In this document: positions 1-8,100 of the stretch, piece by piece
How positions within the stretch are numbered: the first letter of the stretch is position 1
Layout: each line of letters starts with the position of its first letter
Assembly (NCBI GenBank): GCA_900753685.1
Contig: CAAEAB010000024.1
Coordinates: 1-17,540 of the forward strand
Direction of reading: 5' to 3'
From: Lachnospiraceae bacterium
GTDB lineage: Bacteria; Bacillota; Clostridia; Lachnospirales; Lachnospiraceae
Length of the DNA: 17,540 nt
Notes under the pieces: generated by a model
Database searches by the model: none
What the model was told of the DNA's origin: nothing
What the model saw: only the letters and a program-made list of their open reading frames with translations
Made by a program: the position numbers and the translations under genes

Positions 1-33
1 GTGGATCCGGTTTTGCTGTTTTACATAAAATGT

Positions 34-62
34 TTCGACAAAGTAATACACGAGTCGACAAA
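34..62 (-). promoter_or_regulatory. Two candidate Spo0A boxes (direct repeat, 20-bp period)
   Basis: The 9-mer TTCGACAAA at 34-42 is the exact reverse complement of the extended Spo0A box TTTGTCGAA. GTCGACAAA at 54-62 matches 8 of 9 positions. The two share TCGACAAAG and lie exactly 20 bp apart, about two helical turns, so they would sit on the same face of the DNA. They lie about 60-85 bp upstream of the likely transcription start of the protease-FHA operon. Binding by Spo0A is inferred from the motif alone. Confidence 0.5.
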
Positions 63-64
63 GC

Positions 65-84
65 TGTAACATTTTTTGTAACAT
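65..84 (+). repeat. Direct repeat TGTAACAT x2 upstream of first promoter
   Basis: The 8-mer TGTAACAT occurs at 65-72 and again at 77-84, with a 12-bp period and a T run between the copies. It overlaps the region just upstream of the putative -35 element. It could be an operator or simply part of an AT-rich upstream region. I recognise no specific regulator for it. Confidence 0.35.
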
Positions 85-85
85 A

Positions 86-114
86 TTTTCCGCCATATAT
101 CATTCTGATAAAAT
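86..114 (+). promoter_or_regulatory. Putative extended -10 sigma-A promoter of protease-FHA operon
   Basis: TAAAAT at 109-114 matches 5 of 6 positions of the -10 consensus. It is preceded by TG at 106-107, giving an extended -10 (TGATAAAAT). A weak -35, TTTTCC at 86-91, lies 17 bp upstream. Transcription would start near 121, leaving a short leader of about 24 bases before the ATG at 145. Confidence 0.5.
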
Positions 115-144
115 GAATACAAATGCAATATGGAGGAAAATGCT

Positions 145-1902
145 ATGAAAAGAAAAAAACTTTTATCGTTGTTTCTTGGACTTTGCATGGTATTCGGTGT
201 GCTGCTGCTTCCGGCTCAGGAAGCGGCGGCTGTAAATGCCAGTGAAGTTAACCAGGATGTGGTGGATGCATGTAACGGTATCCTGGAAGTGACTCAGGTG
301 ATCACGGTGGACGGTAATACAATTGCTTATTCACGTGGTACAGGCTTCCTTATCGGAACCGATGAGAATGCACAGAACGTTATTACGAATCATCACGTTG
401 TCAATGCCTTTCCGTATGAAGAAAAGGCATTAAAACAAATGATTCAGGAAGCCGGATTAACATTGGCTTCTGATGCAAAGGTCAAGTCAGAGATTCGGAT
501 CGTGGTTAAGAGAGATGTTTATCTTACAGCAGAAATCGTAAATCAGAGTGAGGCTGGTGATTTCTGTATTCTGAAAATGGAGCAGCCGATCTACGACAGA
601 GAACCGTTGACTCTGGGAGACAGCAGTAATGTCGTTACGACACAGCAGATTTATGCGCTTGGTTTCCCAGCCGCTGTCGAAGGAGCATGGGGACAGAATA
701 TTGGCGAGAGCCTTCAGTTGGATGCTATTTATACAGCAGAGGATGTAACAGTAACAAGTGGTACAGTATCTAAAGTTGGTAATTTTATTGGTACAGGGGC
801 TCCGATTTCTACAATCGTTCATTCAGCGACAATTTCTGGTGGGAATTCCGGCGGACCGTTGGTTACAGCCGATGGTGTAGTTATGGGTATCAATACATAT
901 GAACTGTCCCAGGAGACTGGTTATTATTATTCAACAGAAATTAATGAAGTTACAGATGTTTTATCAGCTCTTGGAATTGCTTATAAATCGACAAATGCTG
1001 TTTCAGAACCGGCTTCAACAGGAACAGAATCTGTGGAAAGCGCTGCTCCGGAAACAGAAGCGGAAACGATTGCTGTAGATAACGAAAAACTTGATGAGCT
1101 TGAGGAAGCTATAAACAATGCCGGAAGTATTGCTCTTGAAAACATGACAGCTGAAAGCGCTGCAAATTTCAATACAGCTTTAAAAGAGGCAAAAGCCGTG
1201 CTTAATAGCAGCGGACCGTCGGATGCTGAGATTGATGAAGCGATCAATAATTTGAAAACAGCTCAGGATGGTCTTGTAGAGGAAAAGGGTTCCAATACGA
1301 TGATGATCGTTATTGTTGCGGCGGCTGCAGTCATTATCATTATTATTATCGTTGTTGTAGTGACGTCTTCCGGAAAGAAGAAAAAGCAGCAGGAAGAAGC
1401 CGAGAAGGCGGCAGCAATGCAGAGACAGCAGCAACAGCAGAGAAATCAGTCTCAGGCCAATTCACAGCAGTGGCAGTCTCAGGCCAAGCCGCAATCTCAA
1501 TCCTTTACACATCAGCCAACACCAACACCAGTAAATGATGGCGCAGGCGAGACGAGTGTGCTGAATGATGGCGCGGGTGAGACAACTGTACTGGGAAATA
1601 ATATTCCGGGCGCTGTTTTGATCCGTAAGAAGAATAATGAACGGATCACAATTACCAAAGCTGTATTTAAGATTGGTAAAGAACGCAGAAAAGTTGATTA
1701 TTGCATTTCTGACAATACGAATATCAGCCGTTCACATGCAGATGTAGTTTTTAAAGATGGCCAATTCTTTATTATCGACAATAATGCAACAAACGGTACA
1801 AGCATCAATGGTACATCCGTACCGGCTGGTCAGGAAAGAAAGCTGAACAACAATGATGTGATCAAGATGGCTGATGAAGAGTTCCAGTTTAAAATGTTAT
1901 AA
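145..1902 (+). CDS. Membrane-anchored trypsin/HtrA-like serine protease with cytoplasmic FHA domain
   Basis: A 585-residue protein. I chose the ATG at 145 because GGAGG at 132-136 lies 8 bp upstream; the in-frame ATG at 130 would overlap that site. Order of parts: signal peptide (1-30); trypsin-like domain (about 40-280) with a full triad in HtrA-type motifs, His84 in TNHHVV, Asp139 in AGDFCILK and Ser235 in SGGNSGGPL; FIVAR-like helical segment (about 312-378); a helix of almost pure Ala/Ile/Val (386-406); a KKKK stop-transfer; a Gln-rich linker (426-452); two 10-residue repeats with ETSVL/ETTVL (464-483); and an FHA domain (about 490-585) with Gly511, Arg529, Ser530, His532 and Asn550-Gly551. 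The topology puts the protease outside and the FHA inside. No PDZ domain is visible. Genes for a phosphatase and a kinase follow directly, so the FHA probably reads phosphothreonine made by that kinase. The fusion is certain from the sequence; the signalling direction is inferred. Confidence 0.92.
   Translation: MKRKKLLSLFLGLCMVFGVLLLPAQEAAAVNASEVNQDVVDACNGILEVTQVITVDGNTIAYSRGTGFLIGTDENAQNVITNHHVVNAFPYEEKALKQMIQEAGLTLASDAKVKSEIRIVVKRDVYLTAEIVNQSEAGDFCILKMEQPIYDREPLTLGDSSNVVTTQQIYALGFPAAVEGAWGQNIGESLQLDAIYTAEDVTVTSGTVSKVGNFIGTGAPISTIVHSATISGGNSGGPLVTADGVVMGINTYELSQETGYYYSTEINEVTDVLSALGIAYKSTNAVSEPASTGTESVESAAPETEAETIAVDNEKLDELEEAINNAGSIALENMTAESAANFNTALKEAKAVLNSSGPSDAEIDEAINNLKTAQDGLVEEKGSNTMMIVIVAAAAVIIIIIIVVVVTSSGKKKKQQEEAEKAAAMQRQQQQQRNQSQANSQQWQSQAKPQSQSFTHQPTPTPVNDGAGETSVLNDGAGETTVLGNNIPGAVLIRKKNNERITITKAVFKIGKERRKVDYCISDNTNISRSHADVVFKDGQFFIIDNNATNGTSINGTSVPAGQERKLNNNDVIKMADEEFQFKML
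1534..1593 (+). repeat. Tandem 30-bp repeat coding NDGAGET(S/T)VL x2
   Basis: Two adjacent 30-bp units (1534-1563 and 1564-1593) encode NDGAGETSVL and NDGAGETTVL, residues 464-483 of the protease-FHA protein. They end about six residues before the FHA fold. Most base differences are at third positions, so the peptide appears to be under selection. The ETxV core resembles the phosphorylated ETTSV motif next to the FHA domain in actinobacterial GarA and OdhI. Confidence 0.85.
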
Positions 1903-1919
1903 GACAGGCAGGGGATCCT

Positions 1920-2696
1920 ATGGATTTTATGATTGCGTCCCACAGTGACGTAGGAATAAAAAAGAATACAAATCAGGATTCACTGCTTGTAAAAGTGGCG
2001 CAGACAAACCTTGGAAGGGTTTGTCTGTGCGTCGTATGTGACGGGATGGGCGGACTGGCCAAAGGAGAACTGGCCAGCGCCACAGTTATCCGCACTTTTG
2101 AAAACTGGTTTGAAAACGATTTTCCCGCCATGCTTGAGCGGGGGTTTGACCCGGACGAGTTAAGATTACAATGGGATAATATTGTTCTGGAACAGAATCA
2201 AAAAATCTCGGCCTATGCGTCAAGCCAGGGCACCCGGATGGGAACGACGATCACGACGATCCTCATTATCGGAGGCCAGTATTATATTATGAATGTCGGT
2301 GATTCCAGAGCGTATATGCTGACGGACCAATTATATCTCCTCACGAAGGACCAGACCGTTGTCCAGTATCAGCTGGATATGGGGATGATCACATTGGAGG
2401 AAGCCCTTGTACATCCGCAGAGGAATGTACTGCTTCAATGTGTTGGCGCTTCAGAGGTGGTCACGCCGGATTTTTACAGCGCTCCGGTAGTTCCGGATAC
2501 GATGTTCGTTCTGTGCAGCGATGGCTTTCGTCATGTCATTACACCGGAAGAGATTTATGACAACCTGAATCCGGGGCTTCTTGCGGATGAGCAGAGGATG
2601 AAGGAAAATGCCGTATGGCTTACGGAGCTTGATAAACAGCGGCAGGAAGTGGACAACATTTCTGTCGTTTTGATTCGGACATGTCAGGGAGGTTAA
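1920..2696 (+). CDS. PP2C-family protein Ser/Thr phosphatase
   Basis: A 258-residue cytoplasmic protein of typical length for bacterial PP2C (PrpC/Stp/PstP) enzymes, which use two metal ions to remove phosphate from Ser/Thr. Metal-binding and family motifs appear in the right order: NQDS (Asp20), VCDGMGG (Asp41), GTTITT (108-113), NVGDSRAYML (Asp128), CSDGF (Asp201) and DNISVVL (Asp245). No signal peptide or membrane helix is seen. The start has AGGGG at 1910-1914. It lies 17 bp after the protease-FHA gene and 3 bp before the kinase gene, so it is very likely the eraser for that kinase. The prpC-prkC order is the same as in the usual Firmicute pair, but the locus is different. I give no gene symbol because this looks like an accessory copy rather than the housekeeping prpC. 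Confidence 0.95.
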   Translation: MDFMIASHSDVGIKKNTNQDSLLVKVAQTNLGRVCLCVVCDGMGGLAKGELASATVIRTFENWFENDFPAMLERGFDPDELRLQWDNIVLEQNQKISAYASSQGTRMGTTITTILIIGGQYYIMNVGDSRAYMLTDQLYLLTKDQTVVQYQLDMGMITLEEALVHPQRNVLLQCVGASEVVTPDFYSAPVVPDTMFVLCSDGFRHVITPEEIYDNLNPGLLADEQRMKENAVWLTELDKQRQEVDNISVVLIRTCQGG

Positions 2697-2699
2697 GCG

Positions 2700-4511
2700 A
2701 TGCTGCAGATTGGTTCAGTAGTAGACGGTAAGTATAAAGTGCTTAATAAAATCGGTCAGGGCGGTATGAGCGTCGTTTATCTTGCTTTGAATGAACGGGC
2801 AAACAAAACCTGGGCGATCAAAGAAGTGCGAAAGGACGGCGTTCAGGATTTTGCCACGGTCAAGCAGGGGCTTATAGCCGAGACAAATATTCTGAAAAGT
2901 CTGAGTCACAAATATTTGCCGAGTATCGTAGACGTTATTGATGATAAAGATACCTTTATCATCGTTATGGATTATATTCAGGGAAAATCCCTGAAAGAGC
3001 TTCTTAAAGAAAGTATGGAATATGAGGGCTTTCCGATGGCGGTGGAAGACGTTATTTCATGGGGAAAGCAATTGTGCGAGGTTCTTTACTATCTACACAC
3101 ACGGGAGCAGCCGATCATCTATCGTGATATGAAACCATCCAACGTTATGATCAAACCGGATGGAGAAATATCTCTGATCGACTTTGGTACAGCCAGGGTG
3201 TTTAAAACGGGAAATACGGAAGATACTATCTGTCTTGGAACGCCGGGTTATGCTGCGCCGGAGCAGTATGGGGGCAATGGGCAGACAAGGCCCCAGACGG
3301 ATATTTACTGTCTGGGAGCAACGCTCCATCATCTGATCACCGGACGGGACCCGGCGCCGACGCCGTTTAACTTCCCGCTGATCACCCAGTGCCGTCCGAC
3401 GCTGCTGGATGAGACGCCGAGGGAGCTTCGTAATGCGGTCCTTGGACTGGAAATGGTCATTGAAAAATGTACTCAATATGAAATTAAGGATCGGTATCAA
3501 TCCTGCGCCGAGCTTAAATATGACCTGGAGCATCTGGAAGAGCTGGGACTGCCTTACCGAAAAAAGCTTAAACATAAGATGATAGCCTTTGGAGGCTGTC
3601 TCTTAATGGCGGCAGTTCTGGGCGGCGTTTCTCTTTTCGGAATGATCATGGAGAACCGTACGAAGACGAGCGGCTATGATTACTATATTGAAGCGGCTAA
3701 GACGGCATCTTCAAGTAATAAGCTGGAATTGTACCAAAAGGCTATTGAGCTGAATCCAACCAGTGAAACAGCTTATCTGGAAATGTTGGAAGAGATGATC
3801 GCCACAGAGGGCTTCACAACTGAAGACGATGCGCTGATGACTTCTGTACTTTATTCCAAATACAATGGCAGGGATAAGGATAATAAAACTTATTTTCAGG
3901 CGAATCGCAGCGGCTATGTTTATTTTGCCTATGAATTGGGATGCGCTTATTATACGGCCGGCGACGGCAGCGGTGATAAATCTTCGGCGGCCGGATGGTT
4001 CCAGATCGTCAATGAAGCGGATTTAGATTCGATGAATTTTGATATTAATGGCGCATATGTTGATAAAACGCAAATGAAAGCCATGTCAGAGATTCTCGGT
4101 CGAATTTGTGATTACTATAAGAGTAATAGTATTGGAAAAGTAAATGAACTTGGTATGGGTGAATATACTTATGGCGAATATTGGGATGACCTGATGGCCC
4201 TTTTAGATGGCGACGTGGCCGGAGATGCCAACGTTATGCTGGAATTAAAGCTTTATAATGAGATCGTCTATCAGATTTATACCCGGACGATCGAGTTTAA
4301 AACGGAAGCCGGATTAAAGGCCGAAGATTTAAACGAAGCTCTGGATAAGGTTACTGACAAGCTTGACAGAGTAGACTCAAGGTCTAACAGTATACCTCAG
4401 ACGATTATGGAAATCGAAGAGGATATTGCCATGGCGCGGAAAAATATTACAGCGGCCTATGCGTCAAACGCTGTCACAGGAAATTCAACTGGAGGAGGTA
4501 ATGGATCATGA
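2700..4511 (+). CDS. Transmembrane Ser/Thr protein kinase, PrkC-like, TPR-type outer domain, no PASTA
   Basis: A 603-residue protein. The N-terminal kinase domain (about 12-280) has a complete catalytic set: Gly-rich loop GQGGMSVV (19-26), Lys41 in WAIKEV, Glu61, the catalytic loop YRDMKPSN (Asp143, Lys145, Asn148; Tyr replaces the usual His), DFG at 161-163 and APE at 186-188. A membrane helix lies at about 294-316. The C-terminal part (320-603) would be extracellular; it begins with a TPR-like helical pair (about 325-362) and ends in a Gly/Asn/Ser-rich tail. PASTA domains, usual in Firmicute PrkC, are absent, so it should not sense muropeptides in that way. AGGGAGG at 2686-2692 lies inside the end of the phosphatase gene, and the stop overlaps the next start by 4 bp (ATGA). 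Likely targets are the ETSVL/ETTVL motifs in both flanking membrane proteins. This is inference. Confidence 0.94.
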   Translation: MLQIGSVVDGKYKVLNKIGQGGMSVVYLALNERANKTWAIKEVRKDGVQDFATVKQGLIAETNILKSLSHKYLPSIVDVIDDKDTFIIVMDYIQGKSLKELLKESMEYEGFPMAVEDVISWGKQLCEVLYYLHTREQPIIYRDMKPSNVMIKPDGEISLIDFGTARVFKTGNTEDTICLGTPGYAAPEQYGGNGQTRPQTDIYCLGATLHHLITGRDPAPTPFNFPLITQCRPTLLDETPRELRNAVLGLEMVIEKCTQYEIKDRYQSCAELKYDLEHLEELGLPYRKKLKHKMIAFGGCLLMAAVLGGVSLFGMIMENRTKTSGYDYYIEAAKTASSSNKLELYQKAIELNPTSETAYLEMLEEMIATEGFTTEDDALMTSVLYSKYNGRDKDNKTYFQANRSGYVYFAYELGCAYYTAGDGSGDKSSAAGWFQIVNEADLDSMNFDINGAYVDKTQMKAMSEILGRICDYYKSNSIGKVNELGMGEYTYGEYWDDLMALLDGDVAGDANVMLELKLYNEIVYQIYTRTIEFKTEAGLKAEDLNEALDKVTDKLDRVDSRSNSIPQTIMEIEEDIAMARKNITAAYASNAVTGNSTGGGNGS

Positions 4512-5110
4512 GTACTCAGAACTTTGAACAGTTGATGAATATGTATGGCAACATTAAATTCATTTGCGGTATTGCGGCTATTATCTTTTTGCTGCTTGCC
4601 ATTGCCTTATTTTTCCTGTTAAAAATCCCTTCCGTATTCAGTGAACTGACCGGGCGGGGAGCAAAAAAGGCCATTGAAGAAATGATGGCGGAAAATGACA
4701 GCGGCGGCCTGTCGGCTTCAAGAAAAATCGGTGATGACGGACGTAGGCATAAAAAGCGGATCATCGGCACGTCAAGACTTAGGAAGAATACAGGACGTAT
4801 GACCGGCGGCCTGAATACGGGGCGAATGACTGGAAATCTGAAAACAGATTCCATGACTGGGAGTGCGTCCGGGAGACAGGATGCTCCGGTTCAGGAAATG
4901 GTTCAACCGGCGTATACGGAGGAAACGGAACAGCGGATTGAGGAAGTTTCAGCTCTGGATGCAGAGAACAATGAAACCTCTGTGTTGGAGAGCGGAAGCA
5001 GCGAAACCTCTGTTCTGGAAACCGGTATTAATGAGACAACCGTGATGCGGCAGGGATTTATTATTCTGCGCAGCATTGTGGAAATACATACCGACGAGGT
5101 GATAAGCTAA
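4508..5110 (+). CDS. Small membrane protein with three ETSVL/ETTVM putative phosphothreonine motifs
   Basis: A 200-residue protein of unknown family. One membrane helix (about 18-38) follows a short uncharged N-terminus. The following segment is rich in Lys/Arg, so the C-terminal 160 residues should be cytoplasmic. The tail holds three TGRMTG/TDSMTG units (95-118, period 9), then ETSVL (156-160), ETSVL (166-170) and ETTVM (176-180) at an exact period of 10, and ends in a hydrophobic, beta-like segment (183-200). The ET[ST]V[LM] motif and the period of 10 are the same as in the protease-FHA protein. It is translationally coupled to the kinase by the ATGA overlap, with GGAGGAGG at 4491-4498. 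I infer that it is a kinase substrate that docks the FHA domain at the membrane. No enzyme motif is visible. I found no sign that a C-terminal domain was lost by frameshift: the next gene starts 36 bp later. Confidence 0.8.
   Translation: MSTQNFEQLMNMYGNIKFICGIAAIIFLLLAIALFFLLKIPSVFSELTGRGAKKAIEEMMAENDSGGLSASRKIGDDGRRHKKRIIGTSRLRKNTGRMTGGLNTGRMTGNLKTDSMTGSASGRQDAPVQEMVQPAYTEETEQRIEEVSALDAENNETSVLESGSSETSVLETGINETTVMRQGFIILRSIVEIHTDEVIS
4790..4861 (+). repeat. Thr-rich 9-residue repeat (TGRMTG) x3
   Basis: Residues 95-100, 104-109 and 113-118 of the 200-residue membrane protein read TGRMTG, TGRMTG and TDSMTG, a period of 9 residues (27 bp). The stretch is basic and Thr-rich and lies between the membrane helix and the ETSVL motifs. 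It may be a second phosphorylation cluster or a flexible linker. Confidence 0.6.
4973..5047 (+). repeat. ETSVL/ETSVL/ETTVM array, period 10 residues
   Basis: Residues 156-180 contain three copies of ET[ST]V[LM] spaced exactly 10 residues apart, in an acidic, polar context. If the first Thr is phosphorylated, an aliphatic residue (Leu or Met) falls at +3, a position many FHA domains read. The same motif and spacing occur before the FHA domain encoded at 1534-1593. Confidence 0.8.
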
Positions 5111-5146
5111 CAAATCAATATGAATTAAGAAAGAGGGAAAGGAAGA

Positions 5147-8100
5147 ATGAGAAAAAAGAGGATGCAAAGAGCGCTGGCCTTTTTTCTGGCAGCTCTGCTG
5201 GTCATCGGTTCGGTATTCACCGGAGACGTCTCATCGCTGCAGGCGTATGCAGTGGAGACGACAGGCAACCCGCCGGGAGAACCGATAAATGACCCGAACC
5301 CAGAATTGGCGGAGTTCACATTTAATGTGACTATGCCGGAAAAAACAGCAGATGTCGAATGGGGAGATCCGGTACTTACCATATTTGAGAATGGGAATAC
5401 CATGGCAACAGTAAACCTGACTGAAGACAGGAATATCCTGAACGGAACAGCGAGCATTACGAAGGTCGATAGTGCAGCTTACACATATTCAGTGACTTGC
5501 AATAATTATACGCTGGAGAATAATACAGGGAAGCTGGATTTTGCACAGTCGGCAGTTGTTGTCTCAGGTATTACGGCAAAGCCGTATTATGAGGCTGAGA
5601 TATTAGATAACGGAACACTTACGGTGGAAGATACAGCGACTTACACTTTGTCCGGCATTAACTTAAATGTTTGGGCGAATACGTTGAACTTTACATGGGC
5701 TGTAGAGTCTGGGGACTGTATTCAGATAGAAGGTGTCCATTCGGCTGAAAACTGTACCGTGAAAGCTGTAAAAGCAGGAACAGCAACTGTTCAGGTGACG
5801 GATGGAGATGGCTATGTGGTTGCAAGCCGGAGTATTACTGTAAATAAAAAAGATGTCAGCAGTAATATGAGCGTAACATTTGAACCGACAGGGGCTTCAG
5901 TGAATGATGCGGTAAGTGTGACAGTGTCCGGCGTACCGGCAAATGTCGGAGTCTGGCTGAAAATCAGTGAAGTTGAAAATGAAGATACGACATATATTAA
6001 GACTTCGGATTCAGACGGAAAAGTGGAATTTTCATGGACTCCAGTTGATGGTAATGCTCATACGTTATCTGCTGAAATAAATAGTGATTCTTATACCGGA
6101 ACAGTGACAGCTTCATATACGGCAAATAAGCTGGCTCAATCCTTTACGATTAAAGAAGTTGAGGACGTCGATGTTACCTATGGCGACGAAGCAAGAGTGA
6201 TAGCGTCCATTACCAATGGTGGCGGTATTCAAAATGATTCTAATGATTACAGCTATTTTGCCAAAGTTTATGCTGCAGATGCAGATGATGCAAAAACGGA
6301 AGAATTGTCTCAGGCAGCAGAGGTTTCTGTGGATGAGTCCACTGGAGAAATCAGTCTGACGCCGAAGGCGGCCGGCAAGGTTTATGTGGAAATCACAAAA
6401 GCCGGAAATGATGTTTATGCCGATTGTTCCAAGGGCTTTGTTTATGAAATTCTTCCGAAGGAGCTGACGATTGAAAGCGTAAAAGCAGTTGACCGGGTAT
6501 ACGATAGAACGACTTTCGTGGATGTTAGTGCGACAGTGGAAGGTATTGTTGATGCGGATAAAGGTGATGTGTCCGATACCATCAGCGGAACCGGAGAGAT
6601 GGCCGATGCCAATGCCGGAGAGAATAAGGAAGTTATATCCACGACGATTAAGCTCCCTGAAAACGGATATGAAAATTATATATTAAAAGAGGGCGATATC
6701 GCTAACATTGAGAATGTAGACACCACTGTATCCATTACCAAAAAGCCTTTATTGGTGACAATAGAGGATGGAACGAGGGTATTCCGTGAGGAAAATGAAC
6801 AGGTCGTTCAGACAGTGACTGAAAAAATGACATTTAAAGGTTTTGTTGACGGTGAGGATAAAGCGGTTCTTAAAAACAGCACAAAGCCATCGGTTTCTAT
6901 CAGTGTAGAACCTACAAAAGGTATTATCGGTGTTAATAAAAATGCCATTGAGGCAAATTTGGCTGGAGCAAATGATGATGAAAATGCGCCAGTCAACTAT
7001 GTGTATGCTTCTTCCGTGACAGATGATACAACTTATGAGACGACACCGGCTGTCAGTGATTTGACGATTACGGCAGAAACGGTGGACAGTTTTACAAAAT
7101 ACGTAGCGGTTGGCGGCACAAATGTTTATCAGGAAACAGATGATAATGCGGTTGGAACTGAGACTGTATATTACGGTTACAGCGCTGAGGCGACGTTTAG
7201 CATCAATGATGGTACCGGCGTATATACAAAACTGCGGGAGGTAACTGATGTGGTTGGCGGCGTAGAAAGCGGAAATGTTGGAACGGATGTAACAGCGGAC
7301 GGCGTGACATTATCGGGTGCAATGGAAGAAGAAATTAATCTTACCAATGTCACAAAGACTTTCTATCTGACCAATGGGGACGGAACGATATATTCGAAAC
7401 CGTTTGATATTACATTTACCGTGGATACAGCTGTACCGCAGGTGGAATTGTCCATGGAGGACGGAACACCGACAGTAAATAAGCTGGCAGAGACGATTAC
7501 ATTTGGTGTCTTCAAAAATGAGCAGACGGCGGTAAGCGTAACAGTAACAGATTCGGAAACAAGTGCGGTTTCAGGCATTAAAAACTGGCAGTATGCTATT
7601 TATAATTGTAGTGAAGGAACGGGCAAAAGCTATGAAGACTACAAAGATAGTTTGATATTCGAAGATGCGTCTCGGAACGGTATTGTCCAGATACCGGTAG
7701 CTGTTTCAGAAATGCCGGGGAAATATATTTTATTTGTTAAAGCGACGGATAACGTGGGCAATCAGATAATTTATGCCAGCAATGGCATGATTTTTGAGTG
7801 TTCGGTTATCGAGACCATTGATATTTATCATGGCGAGGGCGTTCGGAGCTATAATTATGTAAATAGTAATCAGACAGTGACGATTACGGCGACGGACGAG
7901 GACGAAAGCAATATTTATTCCGGTGTAGCAAAAATTGATTATGCTGTCAGCATTGACGGAAAAACGACGGAATATTCTTATCTGACAACGGAAGAGGGAA
8001 AAATTCCGGATGTGGCAGATTTAAGCGTATATAAGGAAGCTACGGTGGTTGATGGAAATAATCAGAAGCCGATAGTCAGTGTGGATGACAATACCAGCGC

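Noticed and set aside
130-144. ATG at 130 as start of the protease-FHA gene
   Set aside because: It overlaps the GGAGG ribosome binding site at 132-136, which is well spaced for the ATG at 145; starting at 145 also gives a cleaner signal peptide.
3093-3575. 160-codon minus-strand frame opposite the first kinase
   Set aside because: It is Arg-rich shadow translation of conserved kinase motifs on the + strand.
4863-5045. 60-codon + strand frame inside the ETSVL membrane protein gene
   Set aside because: It is fully nested in a gene with a strong start signal, has no ribosome binding site of its own, and reads as an out-of-frame shadow rich in Arg and Trp.
5048-5146. Frameshift truncating an FHA domain from the 200-residue protein
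   Set aside because: The other frames after the last ETTVM motif show no FHA residues (G, SxxH, NG), and the next gene begins 36 bp after the stop.
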